A stretch of DNA of 64,000 bases from Mimachlamys varia (Eukaryota > Mollusca > Bivalvia > Pectinida > Pectinidae), in the NCBI GenBank assembly GCA_947623455.1, contig OX392543.1, positions 22,008,757 to 22,072,756 of the forward strand, written 5' to 3'. The notes beneath the pieces were generated by a model. The model did not search any database. It was given only the letters and a program-made list of their open reading frames with translations, and was not told where the DNA came from. Shown here piece by piece: positions 10,101 to 18,556 of this stretch; the first letter of the stretch is position 1, and every line of letters starts with the position of its first letter. The position numbers and the translations under genes are program-made.

Positions 10101-11225
10101 TCTTGGACAGATTTACCTCATAAATCTTGGACAGGTTTATATATAACCACATAAATCTTGGACAGATTTACCTTTGCTGTGTGACAGATGCATCCCTCTC
10201 ATTGGAGTCCATAGTCCAGACACTAAGCTGGTCTGCTGTACCGAATCGATAGTGTGTAATGAACATGTCTCCGCTACTGGACGGAAAATGTGTCATACAT
10301 TTGATATTGCCCGGATGTCGCATGGTATGGTACGACTAGAAATCAAAACAACAACAAAATTTAAGTATAAGAATTTCAGCATTAAAGGGAGTTATGGTTC
10401 TGTTTTAACTCATTCACCCCTGAGTACATGTTTCAACTCTTCCAAATCAAAGGTTGGAATAGTTCATTATGAAATTTTCAGGGTGAATGAATAAAGTAAG
10501 TCATGAATAAGTCAGTAAATCAGTGCTATTTAATTGGAAAAGAATGATTTCTATATTGACTAATTTAGCAAACCTCAGCCTCTTAGACTCACACATTATC
10601 TTGCATAGGGTTTTGGACAAATTTGAAAATTCTTGTTGTGGAGTTTCCTATCTGTCCCCCTTGGCATGAAAAGCTTAACTCTAGATCTGCAGCCCCGCTA
10701 TTTGAGGCCTGATCCATTGGATCTACTTGTACACCGAGAGTAAGGATGAACATTTTGATGGTCAATATTTACGAGGAAACACAGTGGTTGAGTTATCTCC
10801 TCCGGAGTGATGGCGAAACCAGTCAAGCTGCCTAGTGAGTTTTAAGCTTAAAGCTTTCTAAGTGATGCAGTATACGCATAACCAACCCACTCACTAGTTC
10901 AGCAACACAAGGACTTGGCACAATTTTCATACTGACCGTCCATTTATATATGTATTATATGGACCGTCGGTTGAAAAATTATGCCAAGTCCCTGTGTTCA
11001 GCACCATCCAGTGTAAAAAGTAGCTAAATGTATGACCTCCTGCACATAACATTACAAATGTAGTTCTTATCACCTAAAAGTTACCTGCGGACCGTGATTG
11101 ATAGCGAGGCTGTGGTCCATTTTTTCTGGGGCCCTTAGTTTCTGGATGATCTCCTCCTGGACGCTGCCCCATTTCTTCAGTTTGTCCCATTTATCCCCGT
11201 CCCTGTTGTCCGTCTGGGACACCAT
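1082..11225 (-). CDS. WD40-repeat protein gene, N-terminal 317 residues (11 coding exons, 3' end outside window)
   Basis: Eleven exons join in one reading frame on the minus strand: 11225-11085, 10335-10172, 8895-8844, 8287-8184, 7414-7333, 6619-6563, 5515-5432, 4712-4660, 2586-2526, 2061-1998 and 1170-1082. All carry AG acceptors and GT donors with matching phases and total 951 nt. The product begins MVSQTDNRDGDKWDKLKKWG, a charged N-terminus without a signal peptide. It then has repeated beta-propeller signatures: QLSVWTMD, TLERWKV, GGGDGTVKVWNA, FYGHNAAITGLAVH and SCSLDGSVQIWRM. Each WD40 unit normally forms one four-stranded propeller blade used as a protein-protein scaffold. At least four to five blades are visible, and the last exon ends in phase 0, so the protein continues beyond the left edge. 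The exact family is not recognised. WDR87/WDR97-type or WDR49/WDR64-type large WD proteins are possibilities, but no gene symbol is justified. Confidence 0.85.
1321..1402. repeat. 11-bp minisatellite (GTTAGTCACAG)n
   Basis: About seven copies of GTTAGTCACAG with small variants, inside the intron between WD-gene exons 10 and 11. The rest of that intron (1171-1997) is AT-rich and shows nothing else I can identify. Confidence 0.8.
1998..2061 (-). CDS. WD40 gene, coding exon 10
   Basis: The acceptor is GGTTGTAG and the donor is ACAG|GTAGGTC. It encodes VWNAVVFTQVHVFYGHNAAI then T plus a split Gly. The VWNA ending and the following GH dipeptide mark the end of one WD blade and the start of the next. 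The length of 64 nt (phase 0 in, phase 1 out) fits both neighbours. Confidence 0.85.
2526..2586 (-). CDS. WD40 gene, coding exon 9
   Basis: The acceptor is TTTTTTTCCCAG and the donor is AAAG|GTAAGT. It encodes SFYKQREYFITGGGDGTVK, continuing into VWNA of exon 10. GGGDGTVKVW is a typical WD strand. The 22-bp array upstream starts within the polypyrimidine tract of this acceptor. A diverged partial copy of the exon end and donor lies at about 2463-2515 (CCATCCTCTTCCGCCTGTGA). Confidence 0.88.
2600..2865. repeat. 22-bp minisatellite (AACTCAAAAAGTCATACATGGT)n, left half
   Basis: About 12 copies of a 22-bp unit with CATACATG/CACATGTG alternation, directly upstream (minus-strand sense) of WD exon 9. 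The same array resumes at 4196-4352 after a 1.3 kb insertion. On the minus strand each unit carries TGACTTTTTGAG, resembling the adjacent acceptor tract. Confidence 0.9.
2866..4195. mobile_element. ~1.33 kb non-autonomous element inserted in a minisatellite, with internal ~330-bp tandem repeats
   Basis: The left end has CAAGAGGCCCATGGGCCTTA then GGTCACCTGA. The right end finishes TCTCAGGTGACCT, so GGTCACCTGA/TCAGGTGACC form 10-bp inverted ends. The interior holds three to four diverged tandem blocks of about 310-340 bp, each with a TTTGACCCTTTTTGGCCC line followed by CCCCTGGGGGTCAACTAGGG. No long ORF. It sits inside the 22-bp minisatellite, whose units flank it on both sides. The transposon class is not determined. 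Confidence 0.7.
4196..4352. repeat. 22-bp minisatellite, right half
   Basis: Continuation of the AACTCAAAAAGTCATACATGGT array interrupted at 2865/2866; about seven copies. Left and right flanks together carry about two extra A residues compared with an uninterrupted unit, consistent with a very short target duplication. Confidence 0.88.
4549..4630. mobile_element. palindromic mini-MITE, copy 2
   Basis: CATCCCCAGGAAATTTCACAAT on the left and CATCCTCAGGGGTGAATGAT on the right, with the AACTATTCCAACCTTTGAAT core. It ends about 30 bases from WD exon 8. Confidence 0.7.
4660..4712 (-). CDS. WD40 gene, coding exon 8
   Basis: The acceptor is TTTTATTTTAAAG and the donor is AAATG|GTGAGT. It encodes TLKQTHHLQNRHEGSLK plus a split Cys, the linker into the next blade, where HEGSLKC matches the GH-like start of a WD unit. 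It is 53 nt with phase 0 in and phase 2 out. Confidence 0.82.
4850..5210. repeat. AT-rich imperfect repeat of TTTCATGTGAA palindromes
   Basis: Many irregular copies of the near-palindromic motif TTTCATGTGAA/TTCACATGAAA occur in both phases over about 350 bases of intron. No coding sequence. Confidence 0.6.
5432..5515 (-). CDS. WD40 gene, coding exon 7
   Basis: The acceptor is TTTATTTCAG and the donor is GAG|GTTTGT. Its 28 codons read WVIDIKVDSRNTQLLILTYH then NIFVINYE, alternating hydrophobic strands typical of a propeller blade. Phase 0 at both ends. Confidence 0.83.
5984..6051. repeat. 68-bp near-perfect inverted repeat
   Basis: GTAACACGGAAACACAAAT on the left pairs with ATTTGTGTTTCCGTGTTAC on the right. 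The centre GAAGGAAGACAATTGTCTTC continues the palindrome. It lies in the intron between WD exons 6 and 7. Confidence 0.85.
6563..6619 (-). CDS. WD40 gene, coding exon 6
   Basis: The acceptor is AACTTTTAG and the donor is GAG|GTATGT. Its 19 codons read HAATLSRVLKYETDIGPDE. Phase 0 at both ends. Confidence 0.8.
7137..7295. repeat. ~53-bp tandem repeat, three copies
   Basis: The unit TCCAGGGGTGTAGAGAGCAT plus AACCCCTGGATATCGAGGAT recurs at about 7137, 7190 and 7243. A related stretch (CATCCTCGATATCCAGG) lies at 6850. It sits in the intron just downstream of WD exon 5. Confidence 0.75.
7333..7414 (-). CDS. WD40 gene, coding exon 5
   Basis: The acceptor is TAAATTGCAG and the donor is GAG|GTCAGA. 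It encodes MAYNREADEVYIGGVGTLER then WKVTGSE. GGVGTLERWKV is a WD-type strand. The Met is internal, joined to ILS of exon 4. Confidence 0.85.
7640..7845. repeat. unclassified dispersed-repeat-like segment in WD intron 4
   Basis: The stretch holds AAACATAAATGCCCGCATAC, a 'GCAAAGTTTGATGACAATCG' block and a terminal ATGCCCCCCATTTCATGGTG hairpin followed by GGGGGCAT. It looks like a degraded dispersed element. No second copy was found in this window, so the call is weak. Confidence 0.3.
8184..8287 (-). CDS. WD40 gene, coding exon 4
   Basis: The acceptor is TTCTTTGAAAG and the donor is CTCAG|GTAAGT. It encodes VYLGFSSKMELHIFTDASSQ then CQEKGFVSFSSTILS, two propeller strands. It is 104 nt with phase 0 in and phase 2 out, matching both neighbours. 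Confidence 0.83.
8844..8895 (-). CDS. WD40 gene, coding exon 3
   Basis: The acceptor is TTGTTTTCAG and the donor is CAGG|GTAAGA. It encodes FEIHSELTSLMYINKHR with a split Arg at the start. HSELTSLMYI is a WD inner strand. Confidence 0.82.
9889..10171. repeat. 24-bp minisatellite starting at the exon-2 5' splice site of the WD40 gene
   Basis: About 11 copies of CACATAAATCTTGGACAGAT TTAC (24 bp), with one irregular spacer near 10135-10150. On the minus strand each unit begins GTAAATCTG, which is the actual donor of WD exon 2 at 10171. The period equals eight codons, so the array reads open in several frames, but these readings are artefacts of the repeat. Confidence 0.92.
10172..10335 (-). CDS. 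WD40 gene, coding exon 2
   Basis: The acceptor is TTGATTTCTAG and the donor is CAAAG|GTAAATC. It encodes SYHTMRHPGNIKCMTHFPSS and continues through FITHYRFGTADQLSVWTMD. GNIKCM...QLSVWTMD is the first clear WD blade. It is 164 nt, phase 0 in and phase 2 out. Confidence 0.87.
10407..10492. mobile_element. palindromic mini-MITE, copy 3
   Basis: Ends AACTCATTCACCCCTGA and TTTTCAGGGTGAATGA, core TCAAAGGTTGGAATAGTTCA. It lies about 70 bases upstream (minus sense) of WD exon 2. Confidence 0.78.
10904..10999. repeat. ~96-bp fold-back element
   Basis: AACACAAGGACTTGGCACAA (left) pairs with the right arm TATGCCAAGTCCCTGTGTT. Inner arms ACTGACCGTCCAT and ATGGACCGTCGGT continue the stem. Confidence 0.75.
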
Positions 11226-11274
11226 TGCTTCACCTTACTCTCCGGGCCACACGATCAATACGACAAACACATCG
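11085..11274 (-). CDS. WD40 gene, coding exon 1 with start codon (5' UTR 11226-11274)
   Basis: A strong acceptor TTTTTGATTTCCAG precedes position 11274 and the donor is CCGCAG|GTAACT. The ATG at 11225-11223 opens MVSQTDNRDGDKWDKLKKWG then SVQEEIIQKLRAPEKMDHSL and AINHGPQ. An in-frame TGA lies 12 bases upstream of this ATG, supporting it as the start if the upstream acceptor is used. A weaker acceptor (GTGTCCCAG) just before ACGGAC would instead join the candidate exon at 12731-12763 in frame. Confidence 0.78.
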
Positions 11275-12730
11275 CTGGAAATCAAAAATAAGATAGTGAT
11301 GTTTACAAGAGCTGGGTAACAAAAAATCAAAAGTACCACGGTATTTAGGCAAATACTGCGGTACGTACCACGGTATACCACCTTGATTGAATGTTTGAGC
11401 TAGCTAAAGGTCTCGGGCTGTTTTTGTTCTAAAGTTACACAACAAGAGGCCTGTCATAAGTTTCTCGTCTTATCCGGGGATCCTCTAATATTGTTTGGGT
11501 GAAGCTACAGTATGTCTGTCCTAGTTGATCAGCAAACTTATAGAAAATTATAATTAAACCATATTAGAATTTACCAATTGCTCTATGTAGAAAATAGTTC
11601 TTTGATAAGTTAAATGAAAGTCCCCAAAAAACTGGTACAGGACTAATGCACCACAGTACGTACCATCACAACTTTATACCACAGTTTACCGGTGAAACCG
11701 CCCAGCCAAAATGTTTACACACAATTTCAGTCTTATACATCAAACGTACAACCTCAGTAATTATTACTATCCTGACAGTTTATAAATTATACTGAAATTA
11801 TATATATTTCAGCAGGGATTAAAATTAAATGTTTGGAGTTTTGGGCCCAGCTCATTTCAGAAGTTGCAGTATTAATAAATGGCAAAATTTCCAGAAGCCT
11901 AAGCAGTGATCAATCTACGTGCGAGTCCCGAGTCCAGTACTCATAAAGTTATGAAAGACTCATAAATATTCTAGAAATACTTCCATTTAACATTGTGGGA
12001 CCCATAGTTTTTGGGAATATTTACAAAAAGGACCCATGAAGATAAATTGTAAAATGATCGCTGCATGCCTAAGGACCCTGAAGACACATTTTTAGGGGCT
12101 ATTGGCTACCGGGCCCCTGCATAATTTGCATCCCTGCATTTAAAATATTTAAAATGTTAACTTAACCTGCAGTTCTCAATTTTGAATGATAGGTTTTATG
12201 TATTTGACAGTGTTTTAATTAATCTGTTAAAACTCAGTTTCAATGTGATAACACATACATATACACTATTATAAAGAATGTTTTTGATATAATATTATAG
12301 TATTCTAGGCAAGTAAAGATTTCTTTGTTGATTATTCTCGATTATTCTCACTAAATAGCAATTATGACCAGTTAAATTTTATAATCAAATGAAAAATTCT
12401 GAATCAGGAAATTTTTAAATTTTAAATAACCAACAAGAACTATACATTATTATGTACACCATGATTTAACATTAAAAACAGCTAGGATTTAATAATCACA
12501 ACCTCATGCGTTACCTGAATAAAATGGGTTAATTGTTATTAGTTTATATACATTGAAATAATATTAAACAGATTGTTTCATATTTGTACAGTAACGTAGG
12601 TTATTGAAATACACTTGGCACAATATATTAAAAACTGTTGAAACAAACACCTATTTCATTAATTTACAGCCTAACAGTTAATTAGCAAGAACCACTTTTT
12701 TAAAACTAACAAGAAATTCATAATATCTAC
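11275..12730. other. AT-rich non-coding stretch upstream of WD exon 1
   Basis: Presumed 5' intron. It includes a short segment with repeated ACCACGGTAT/TACCACAGT motifs (11334-11380, 11640-11690) and a degraded dispersed element around 11820-12140. That element shares GGGCCC-rich phrases and a 'TGCATCCCTGCA' end with other repeats. No coding exon was seen. Confidence 0.5.
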
Positions 12731-12763
12731 CTTGCAGCTTTCTTGGTCATCTTCAGATTCCAT
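12731..12763 (-). CDS. candidate alternative first coding exon of the WD40 gene
   Basis: ATG-initiated MESEDDQESCK is followed by a donor-like AAG|GTAGAT. Spliced to the internal acceptor GTGTCCCAG at 11214/11213 it would read MESEDDQESCK-TDNRDGDK in frame, giving an acidic N-terminus. Spliced to the stronger acceptor at 11275 it would instead make a short upstream ORF ending at TGA. Transcript data would settle this. The call is an inference from reading frame and donor only. Confidence 0.35.
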
Positions 12764-13964
12764 AATGATAAATTCATATCCTTAATGACTTGAATTGTTT
12801 TCAACATTTGAAAATGAAATAACTTATTAAACAAACAAACCATTGACATTTTGAACCACCATTGTATACAACATGGTGAAATAAAACGTAGAAAATCCTT
12901 TGACAAATGATTAATCTTGATTAAATAAAACCTGATAATACAGTATTAAACTAATCCCCAAAATCAACCACTGGTATATGATATTGTTAGTTTACAAACC
13001 TTACAACCACCTATAAAGTTGATCATCTGGATTTCATAAAATTTGTTACAACATTTGGGAACTTAGACATATTCTATATTGTGAAATAAAAAGTGTTCAA
13101 AAGTGAAGCCAAGGGAAGCACATTCAATCTGTTTAGCCAAACTTTCTAATATGTATCAAATGAAGTATGTACTAGTACGTACTACAGTACGCACTGAACA
13201 GGTCATATGCTAATCCGAGATAATCTGACTGTACTAAACAGTAAATTAAATACCTTGATGTAAACCAAAGCCTTACATATACAGCAGTAGGTCTATTTAT
13301 ACCCCATATTTATTTTAAGGACAAGTGACTAAAGAATACATGTTAGGCTACCTGGTTGCATTATTTGTGCACTAAACCAAGTTTGTAGAAAACGTGGAAG
13401 GGATTTTACAAATTTAATAGAAAATTTAAGAAATCTAGGCCTAGCTATTATAGACTGTTCTTTAAGTTTAAAACTCTCTAAGAGTGTCATATCGAACGAA
13501 CCTCAAAGGTCATTTGATCTTAATCTTAGTCCGTGGATCAACATTCGCTGAAATGTGGACCGGTGTCACTTTGTTTTTACTTTATGCCTAATTATAACTC
13601 AATCTAAACTAGATCTAGGCCTAACAGAGACATTACAAATGGTTCCTCTAAAAATATATGTTCATTATACATCACATGTACATATATTATTATTATCGTT
13701 TAAAAAAAACTATCGCAAATGCTCGCGGAAACTCATTTTGAATCCTTGTCAATTTCATGGGCGTTCCTGGGTACAGCCATAAATCAAAAGTTTGATAACG
13801 ATCATGTCCAATAATACCAGTTATTAATTCAAAACAATATATAAAACAGGTACACATAAATATATATGAACAGGAAAAGTACAACTAAGATACGTACGGC
13901 TACATTTTGTCTCAGATTTTGATCCAAATCCACATCGAAATTCTGGCATAAACCATCTTTCAGA

Positions 13965-14018
13965 AAGATGGCGGGAGATGTAAACACTGATGACGTCACT
14001 TGATTGTACAATCACGTG
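13965..14018. promoter_or_regulatory. candidate promoter patch: YY1-like box, CRE and E-box
   Basis: Within 55 bases there is AAGATGGCGG (13965-13974, YY1 consensus), a perfect cAMP-response element TGACGTCA (13991-13998) and the E-box CACGTG (14013-14018). The surroundings contain more CpG than the AT-rich flanks. It lies upstream of the minus-strand WD gene and could be its promoter. There is no direct evidence of a transcription start. Confidence 0.4.
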
Positions 14019-14336
14019 GTTTATTTCACGCGCTCCATAGATTACCAGAGAAAAGTTTGGATTGCGGCAAAAGTCGATCAAATTTGCGTCCAAGAATAAA
14101 GGTCAAGTGAAATGAAAGTAAATGACTTTTTGATTAGACATAAGTGTTTATAATATTATTAATACTATTGTGAAGAATGACGTCTAAATAAATGGACAGA
14201 CTTAAGGATCTCCATAACTTTATTTTCAACGTTTCTAGGCCTAATCTGAAATCTGGGCCCAATTGTTTCAAAGGTGATTAGCTTCATCAGAGATTAGCGC
14301 AAATTTTAATTATCCTGTAAATTTAAAATGAAACCT

Positions 14337-14783
14337 TTAAAGGCCCAATATACGTAACTTCAGGAAATTTTTCGGAATTCTGAAAAATTATGAAAGAAAA
14401 TCCAGTTGATAACCATGCAAAAATAAGTCTAAAACGAAGTTAACCTGAGCGGTAACTAACAAGAAACTCTTTGCAGAAAAATCCAAAGAATTGAAAATAA
14501 TTCAAGTGGGGCCCACTTCAACAACAAACCGCTGGTAGAAGCAGGGACGTATATGTCAGATATACGTCCCTGCTTCTACCAGCGGTTGGTAGAAGACGGT
14601 TCAAAATGGACGCGTGTTTACAAATACCGAGTTTCAACTGCTGCTGTACCGGTAACCGTGTAAGAATTCATCTTGAATATTGCTGATATCAGTTAATCTT
14701 AACTAAATGTATAAATAGAGTAAGTTATTAGGCTTGACTTTCGCTTCAAATTTTGTCGAAAGTTACGTATATTGGGCCATTAA
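14337..14783. mobile_element. TTAA-flanked MITE, copy A (with nested hairpin)
   Basis: TTAA|AGGCCCAATATACGTAACTT on the left and GTTACGTATATTGGGCC(A)TTAA on the right. It is related to 25523-25914, 50989-51372 and 52237-52629 but in reverse orientation relative to them. It holds an extra 59-bp perfect hairpin at 14528-14586. TTAA flanks suggest piggyBac-type mobilisation, which is an inference. Confidence 0.8.
14528..14586. repeat. 59-bp perfect hairpin nested in a MITE
   Basis: Arm ACCGCTGGTAGAAGCAGGGA CGTATAT, a five-base loop GTCAG, then the exact inverse ending TACCAGCGGT. The other three MITE copies lack it. Confidence 0.9.
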
Positions 14784-15036
14784 TTTAGTTACAACTTTGC
14801 AGATTTAAAATATCTCTCAGTGTTAAGATAATATTATAAAAATTTGAAAAATGTAGGCCTAGTTCTAGTTAAATAGTGATTAATTCAGCTAATCACCCTT
14901 TGAACGATTAAAATTTCATTTAAAAGATATATTTTAAAAGAAAGACAATCCCTCATAGTTCCAGACCAGTTATATATATATTATACATTTTTTTACATAT
15001 TGTCAGAGATTTATATAGTTTTATACATCTCTGATT

Positions 15037-15110
15037 TGATGAGTGTTTTTTTTTTTTTTTAAGTAATTATAGCGCAATTTAAAACAACAACAACAACAAC
15101 AACAATGAAA
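15037..15110. repeat. poly-T tract and (ACA)n microsatellite
   Basis: A run of T residues at about 15046-15060 is followed by (ACA)n at 15086-15104. Confidence 0.85.
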
Positions 15111-15564
15111 ACTGCATGTTTTCACCTACTATTGTCATATCGGTAGCTTTCTGGATATGACCACAGAATTACATTAAATCTAAGTCCGTCATAGGATAAA
15201 TTTATCTCGGAAGTAATTTTTCAATGATAATACTTATAACATAAATATACTAGAACCATGCTGCAAGAAGTTGATTCCAGTTACAATAATACTTATCTAA
15301 TAGAAAAGAGAATAGTTTAACAAACACACATGAGTTCAGAAAAAAATGATTTGTCACATTTTGAAAACAGCTGGATGTCAAGATAGGATTTTTTTTTTAA
15401 ATCATCAAATGCATACGCGTATATATGTGCATAATGCACATTTTCGATTGATATATTAATCGGCATTGACTTTTGGGAAATAGCCTGAAATGTTAAGATT
15501 TTTGTTTAATGTCGCGGGATAAATTAAACAACGAAAGACAGTACTTAACACTGCGGTAGGATGC

Positions 15565-15860
15565 TTTGAAGAATGAGAAAAATGTACCGGCCACCGGAGT
15601 TGGAACCCGGGATCTTTCGAACACTTTACCTTTTCGCCGATGAACGGTCCAGTTCAGTTTCACTGCATTCCCCCTCCTTTTTCCAAGTTTTTGCCCCGAA
15701 GTATCTATTTACACTGTTTGTGCATCCCCCTACAATGAGTACTCCAAAACTTTAAACACGGGTTGGCAAGTTCGTCAATTTTGTAACATGAGAACGACCA
15801 AATGTAGGAACCAGACCGGGATTCGAACCCAGGACCTTCTGTTCAAAATCAACACCATGG
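15565..15860 (-). mobile_element. degraded tRNA-like SINE fragments (two B-box remnants)
   Basis: GGAGTTGGAACCCGGGATCT at 15596 and ACCGGGATTCGAACCCAGGA at 15814 are minus-strand pol III B-box-like segments (GGTTCGAATCCC type). The flanks are diverged, and no full tRNA cloverleaf can be drawn. Confidence 0.45.
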
Positions 15861-16069
15861 TTCTGGTTCATGACTTCAGTTCAGTAGTTATTTATCTAAC
15901 AATTATCATGAAACAAGACACATCACTTGTTGGCCCGGATGTTACGGGAGGGGAGTGTCTTTGTACATATCTGACGTGTTGTTTCTTGAATGATGAAGAT
16001 CTTTCCTGTAGGACATTATTTTGTGCAATTTTATAGCAGTGTAGCTTGTTTGACATTTCTTTTAGTTAA

Positions 16070-16516
16070 CTGTTTAACCCCATGAATGTCTATCCCTTCA
16101 AAAATTCACTGGTTAATTTTTACACTTTGCTATATTAGCATGTATGTATATTACACTATCATAGTGCTTTAACATCATCAGTAATACTTGTGTATAACTA
16201 TACTAGTATTCATTTATTACCTCCTTTTAATACATTTATATTCATTACTACTGTCTGTGATAACTTATACATATGTGCTGCTGTCTTTCCTTTTCCGTTT
16301 TAGCATCTAACTTAAGAAAAAGTTTCTAATTTCTGTGATATCTGCTTACTGTTGCTCGTCTTGTTTTACTTGCATGTTTGTTATCCATGTCATGTTATAT
16401 ATTAGTTTGTACCATTTAGTTTGTCGCAATTATAGCACACTGCAGTGCTAATGTTTATTGTTTTAAATATGCGACTTTAAATAAAAATTCTTGTATCTTG
16501 TATCTTGTATCTTGAC
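16070..16516 (+). mobile_element. LINE-like 3' end with TTGTATC tandem tail
   Basis: The stretch is T-rich without a long ORF and ends AATAAAAATTCTTGTATCTTGTATCTTGTATCTTG, split here as AATAAA plus (TTGTATC)3. Short heptamer tails after an AATAAA-like motif are usual for CR1/L2-type non-LTR retrotransposons. The rest of the element is not recognisable. Confidence 0.45.
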
Positions 16517-16718
16517 ACAGGAACATAAAGCTGTGTGCCTTACAAACAATTATGATTGGATTCGTTTTATAAAAGTAGAAAAGACATCACCAGAGAAAGC
16601 GACTGGTGGCACGGAACAGATGATTCCATAGTCTAAATAAGAAATATTTCATATCTTTTTGAATACGCTCATTAGTGTGCCTATTTGTGATTGAGAATGA
16701 TGACTGGGTTCTAACTTT

Positions 16719-16960
16719 GGGTGGTCGGGTGGTGCAGTGGGTATCGCACTTGCCTTTCACCAAGGCGGCCGGGGTTCGATTCCCAAATCGGACTTGAACA
16801 GGTATGGGGGTCACCTGCCCGACCACGTGGGTTTTCTCCTGGTACTCCAGTTTCCTCCCACAATAAGACCCCTTGCGCGCTAACATACGGGCCAACAAGA
16901 GTGATTTATATAAGTTGGATAACTTGTTTCGTAATTATTGTAAGATAAATAAAGTTAACA
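16719..16960 (+). mobile_element. tRNA-derived SINE family 1, near-full copy
   Basis: The head GGTCGGGTGGTGCAGTGGGT holds the A-box region, and CGGGGTTCGATTCCC is a B box. The body contains ACCACGTGGGTTTTCTCC and TTTCCTCCCACAATAAGACC. The tail is GTAAGATAAATAAAG. Other copies: 38501-38750, 44527-44680, 53130-53358, 60926-61156, 62853-63081 (all reverse) and a fragment at 59981-60091. Confidence 0.85.
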
Positions 16961-16984
16961 TATATATTCTAACATTGAGGGCTT

Positions 16985-17640
16985 AAATTTTACTTCGAAG
17001 TGACCAATATTTACATGGCGGGTGTCGTCGATAAAGCAGAAGACGCTTACTCTTCCGGACACCTGGTCTTATATTATTTTCTTGTACTTTTACAAGGATC
17101 CTTAACTTAAGGAAGTTTCTTAAATAAGCAAAACATCGAATGAAAGCAATACAGAAGCTACGGGGAAATCCTTATATTAAGATATCCCCCTTACTTCTGT
17201 TACAATACTGTTTTCCGTTGAAGATTTTCAAGTAAGCATTTCCATAAGTTAGGGAATATTGAAGAAACCGATGCCTGTTTCCCCGTTCAGATGTGAAAAG
17301 AGATATAAGAATCACCGTATTCATGTGGTGAGGTTTGTGTGCAAGGAGGCCCTTGCAACTTTCTTTCTGCTCAGGAAAGGAAAGACATTTTTCGTTACAA
17401 GATAGAACCAGGTTTTCTACTTACATCTTTGGTCACTAAAGGAGGAGTCTCAATACACGACGGCGTTTCCCTCCCTGTAACAGCATTGCCTGCTGAAAAA
17501 CCCTGCCGACGACTTGTAGAATTACAATGTAGGTCCAACCACATCTTATTACCACACAAAGATCAGATGTTGTGTTTGCTTTACATGCTAGCCAACTCCC
17601 GAGGTAGGAGATGGTATATTTTTGTTTTTGTCCTTTTTAT
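16985..17640. other. repeat-like stretch with a 131-codon open frame, no recognised gene
   Basis: CATGGCGGGTGTCGTCGATA and GACGCTTACTCTTCCGGACA resemble conserved dispersed sequence rather than a gene. An open frame at 17339-17734 (MQGGPCNFLSAQERKDIFRY...) has no recognised domain and runs into the fold-back element below. Left as non-coding. Confidence 0.3.
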
Positions 17641-18240
17641 TGTCTGCAGACTTCAAGTCTCATATCTTTTCAATGATAATAGACACAGAGATTTCATATT
17701 TGGCAAATATATTTATGAGGATAAAACCTATTAGTTGGTATCATATCAACTTCGCAAGCCAGGGGTGTACAATACGCTACAAAGAGAGTAGCGTATTGTA
17801 CACCCTTGGCTTGCGAAGTTGGTATCATATTTGATGACCTTGAACCTTGACCTTTTGTCAAAGTCTCGTATCTTTCAATAATAAGAGATAATGCATTCAT
17901 ATTTAGTTTAACAGTATTTATTCAAAATGCATTCATATTTGGCATGTGTATTCCTGGGGATTAAGACCTACTAGCTAGTCGATGACACATTCGGTGACCT
18001 TGAACATTGACCTTTTAACCTACTGATTGGTATTAGTGTTCCAATCGAACATTTATTTTATTTGTCATTTATTGGTCAAAATCTATTCATATTTGTCAGA
18101 GTTACGAGTCTTTGAAATACTTCAAATAGATAATGTATGCGTTTGTGTCAAATAACTATATCTCAACCAAGTTTCCTTATATATTCCATGTCTGCATTTA
18201 CAAAAGTGAATGTACCTTAAGAATAGGCCCTATGGGCCTG
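17640..18240. repeat. diverged ~200-bp tandem repeats containing GTGACCTTGAACCTTGACC
   Basis: Segments with AAGTCTCATATCTTTCAAT, ATTCATATTTGGCA and GGTGACCTTGAACATTGACC recur about every 200 bases, at about 17650, 17860 and 18080. They are probably copies of a mobile element. A fold-back insertion lies at 17747-17822. Confidence 0.5.
17747..17822. repeat. 76-bp fold-back with 34-bp arms
   Basis: CAACTTCGCAAGCCAGGGGT GTACAATACGCTAC pairs with GTAGCGTATTGTACACCCTT GGCTTGCGAAGTTG around an AAAGAGA loop, with one mismatch. Confidence 0.9.
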
Positions 18241-18537
18241 CATCACTAACCTGGTATTTATCAGTGGCCTCAAATTAAATGGCATGCAATACAAAAGAAC
18301 CTTAAATTGTCAATATCAAGAGCCACTATTATGTTTATTCAAGAGAACCATTTATACAAACTAAATAAATCTTCATCAAAGTAATTAACTTACCCTTTTA
18401 ACTCTAGGTTTATTGGTTATTGAGATCGCGAGTTTAAACTTTAAAAATTATTTGACTACTGTGACATTGGATAAAAAAATCAAGGCCATGCACTTGAACA
18501 AGCTTAACACTGTTGACCCCTGTGACCTTGTGAGTAA

Positions 18538-18556
18538 GGGGGGGGGGGGGGGGGGG
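18538..18556. repeat. G19 homopolymer run
   Basis: An uninterrupted G tract just after GTGAGTAA. It could form a quadruplex and is also a likely place for assembly length error. Confidence 0.9.

Noticed and set aside
9849..10154. Open frames of HKSWTDLP repeats (plus) and NLSKIYEV repeats (minus)
   Set aside because: Both strands are open only because the 24-bp unit is a multiple of three and free of stops. The region is intronic.
17339..17734. 131-codon plus-strand ORF
   Set aside because: No recognised domain, no splice context of a gene, and it overlaps diverged repeats and runs into the AT-rich repeat arm.
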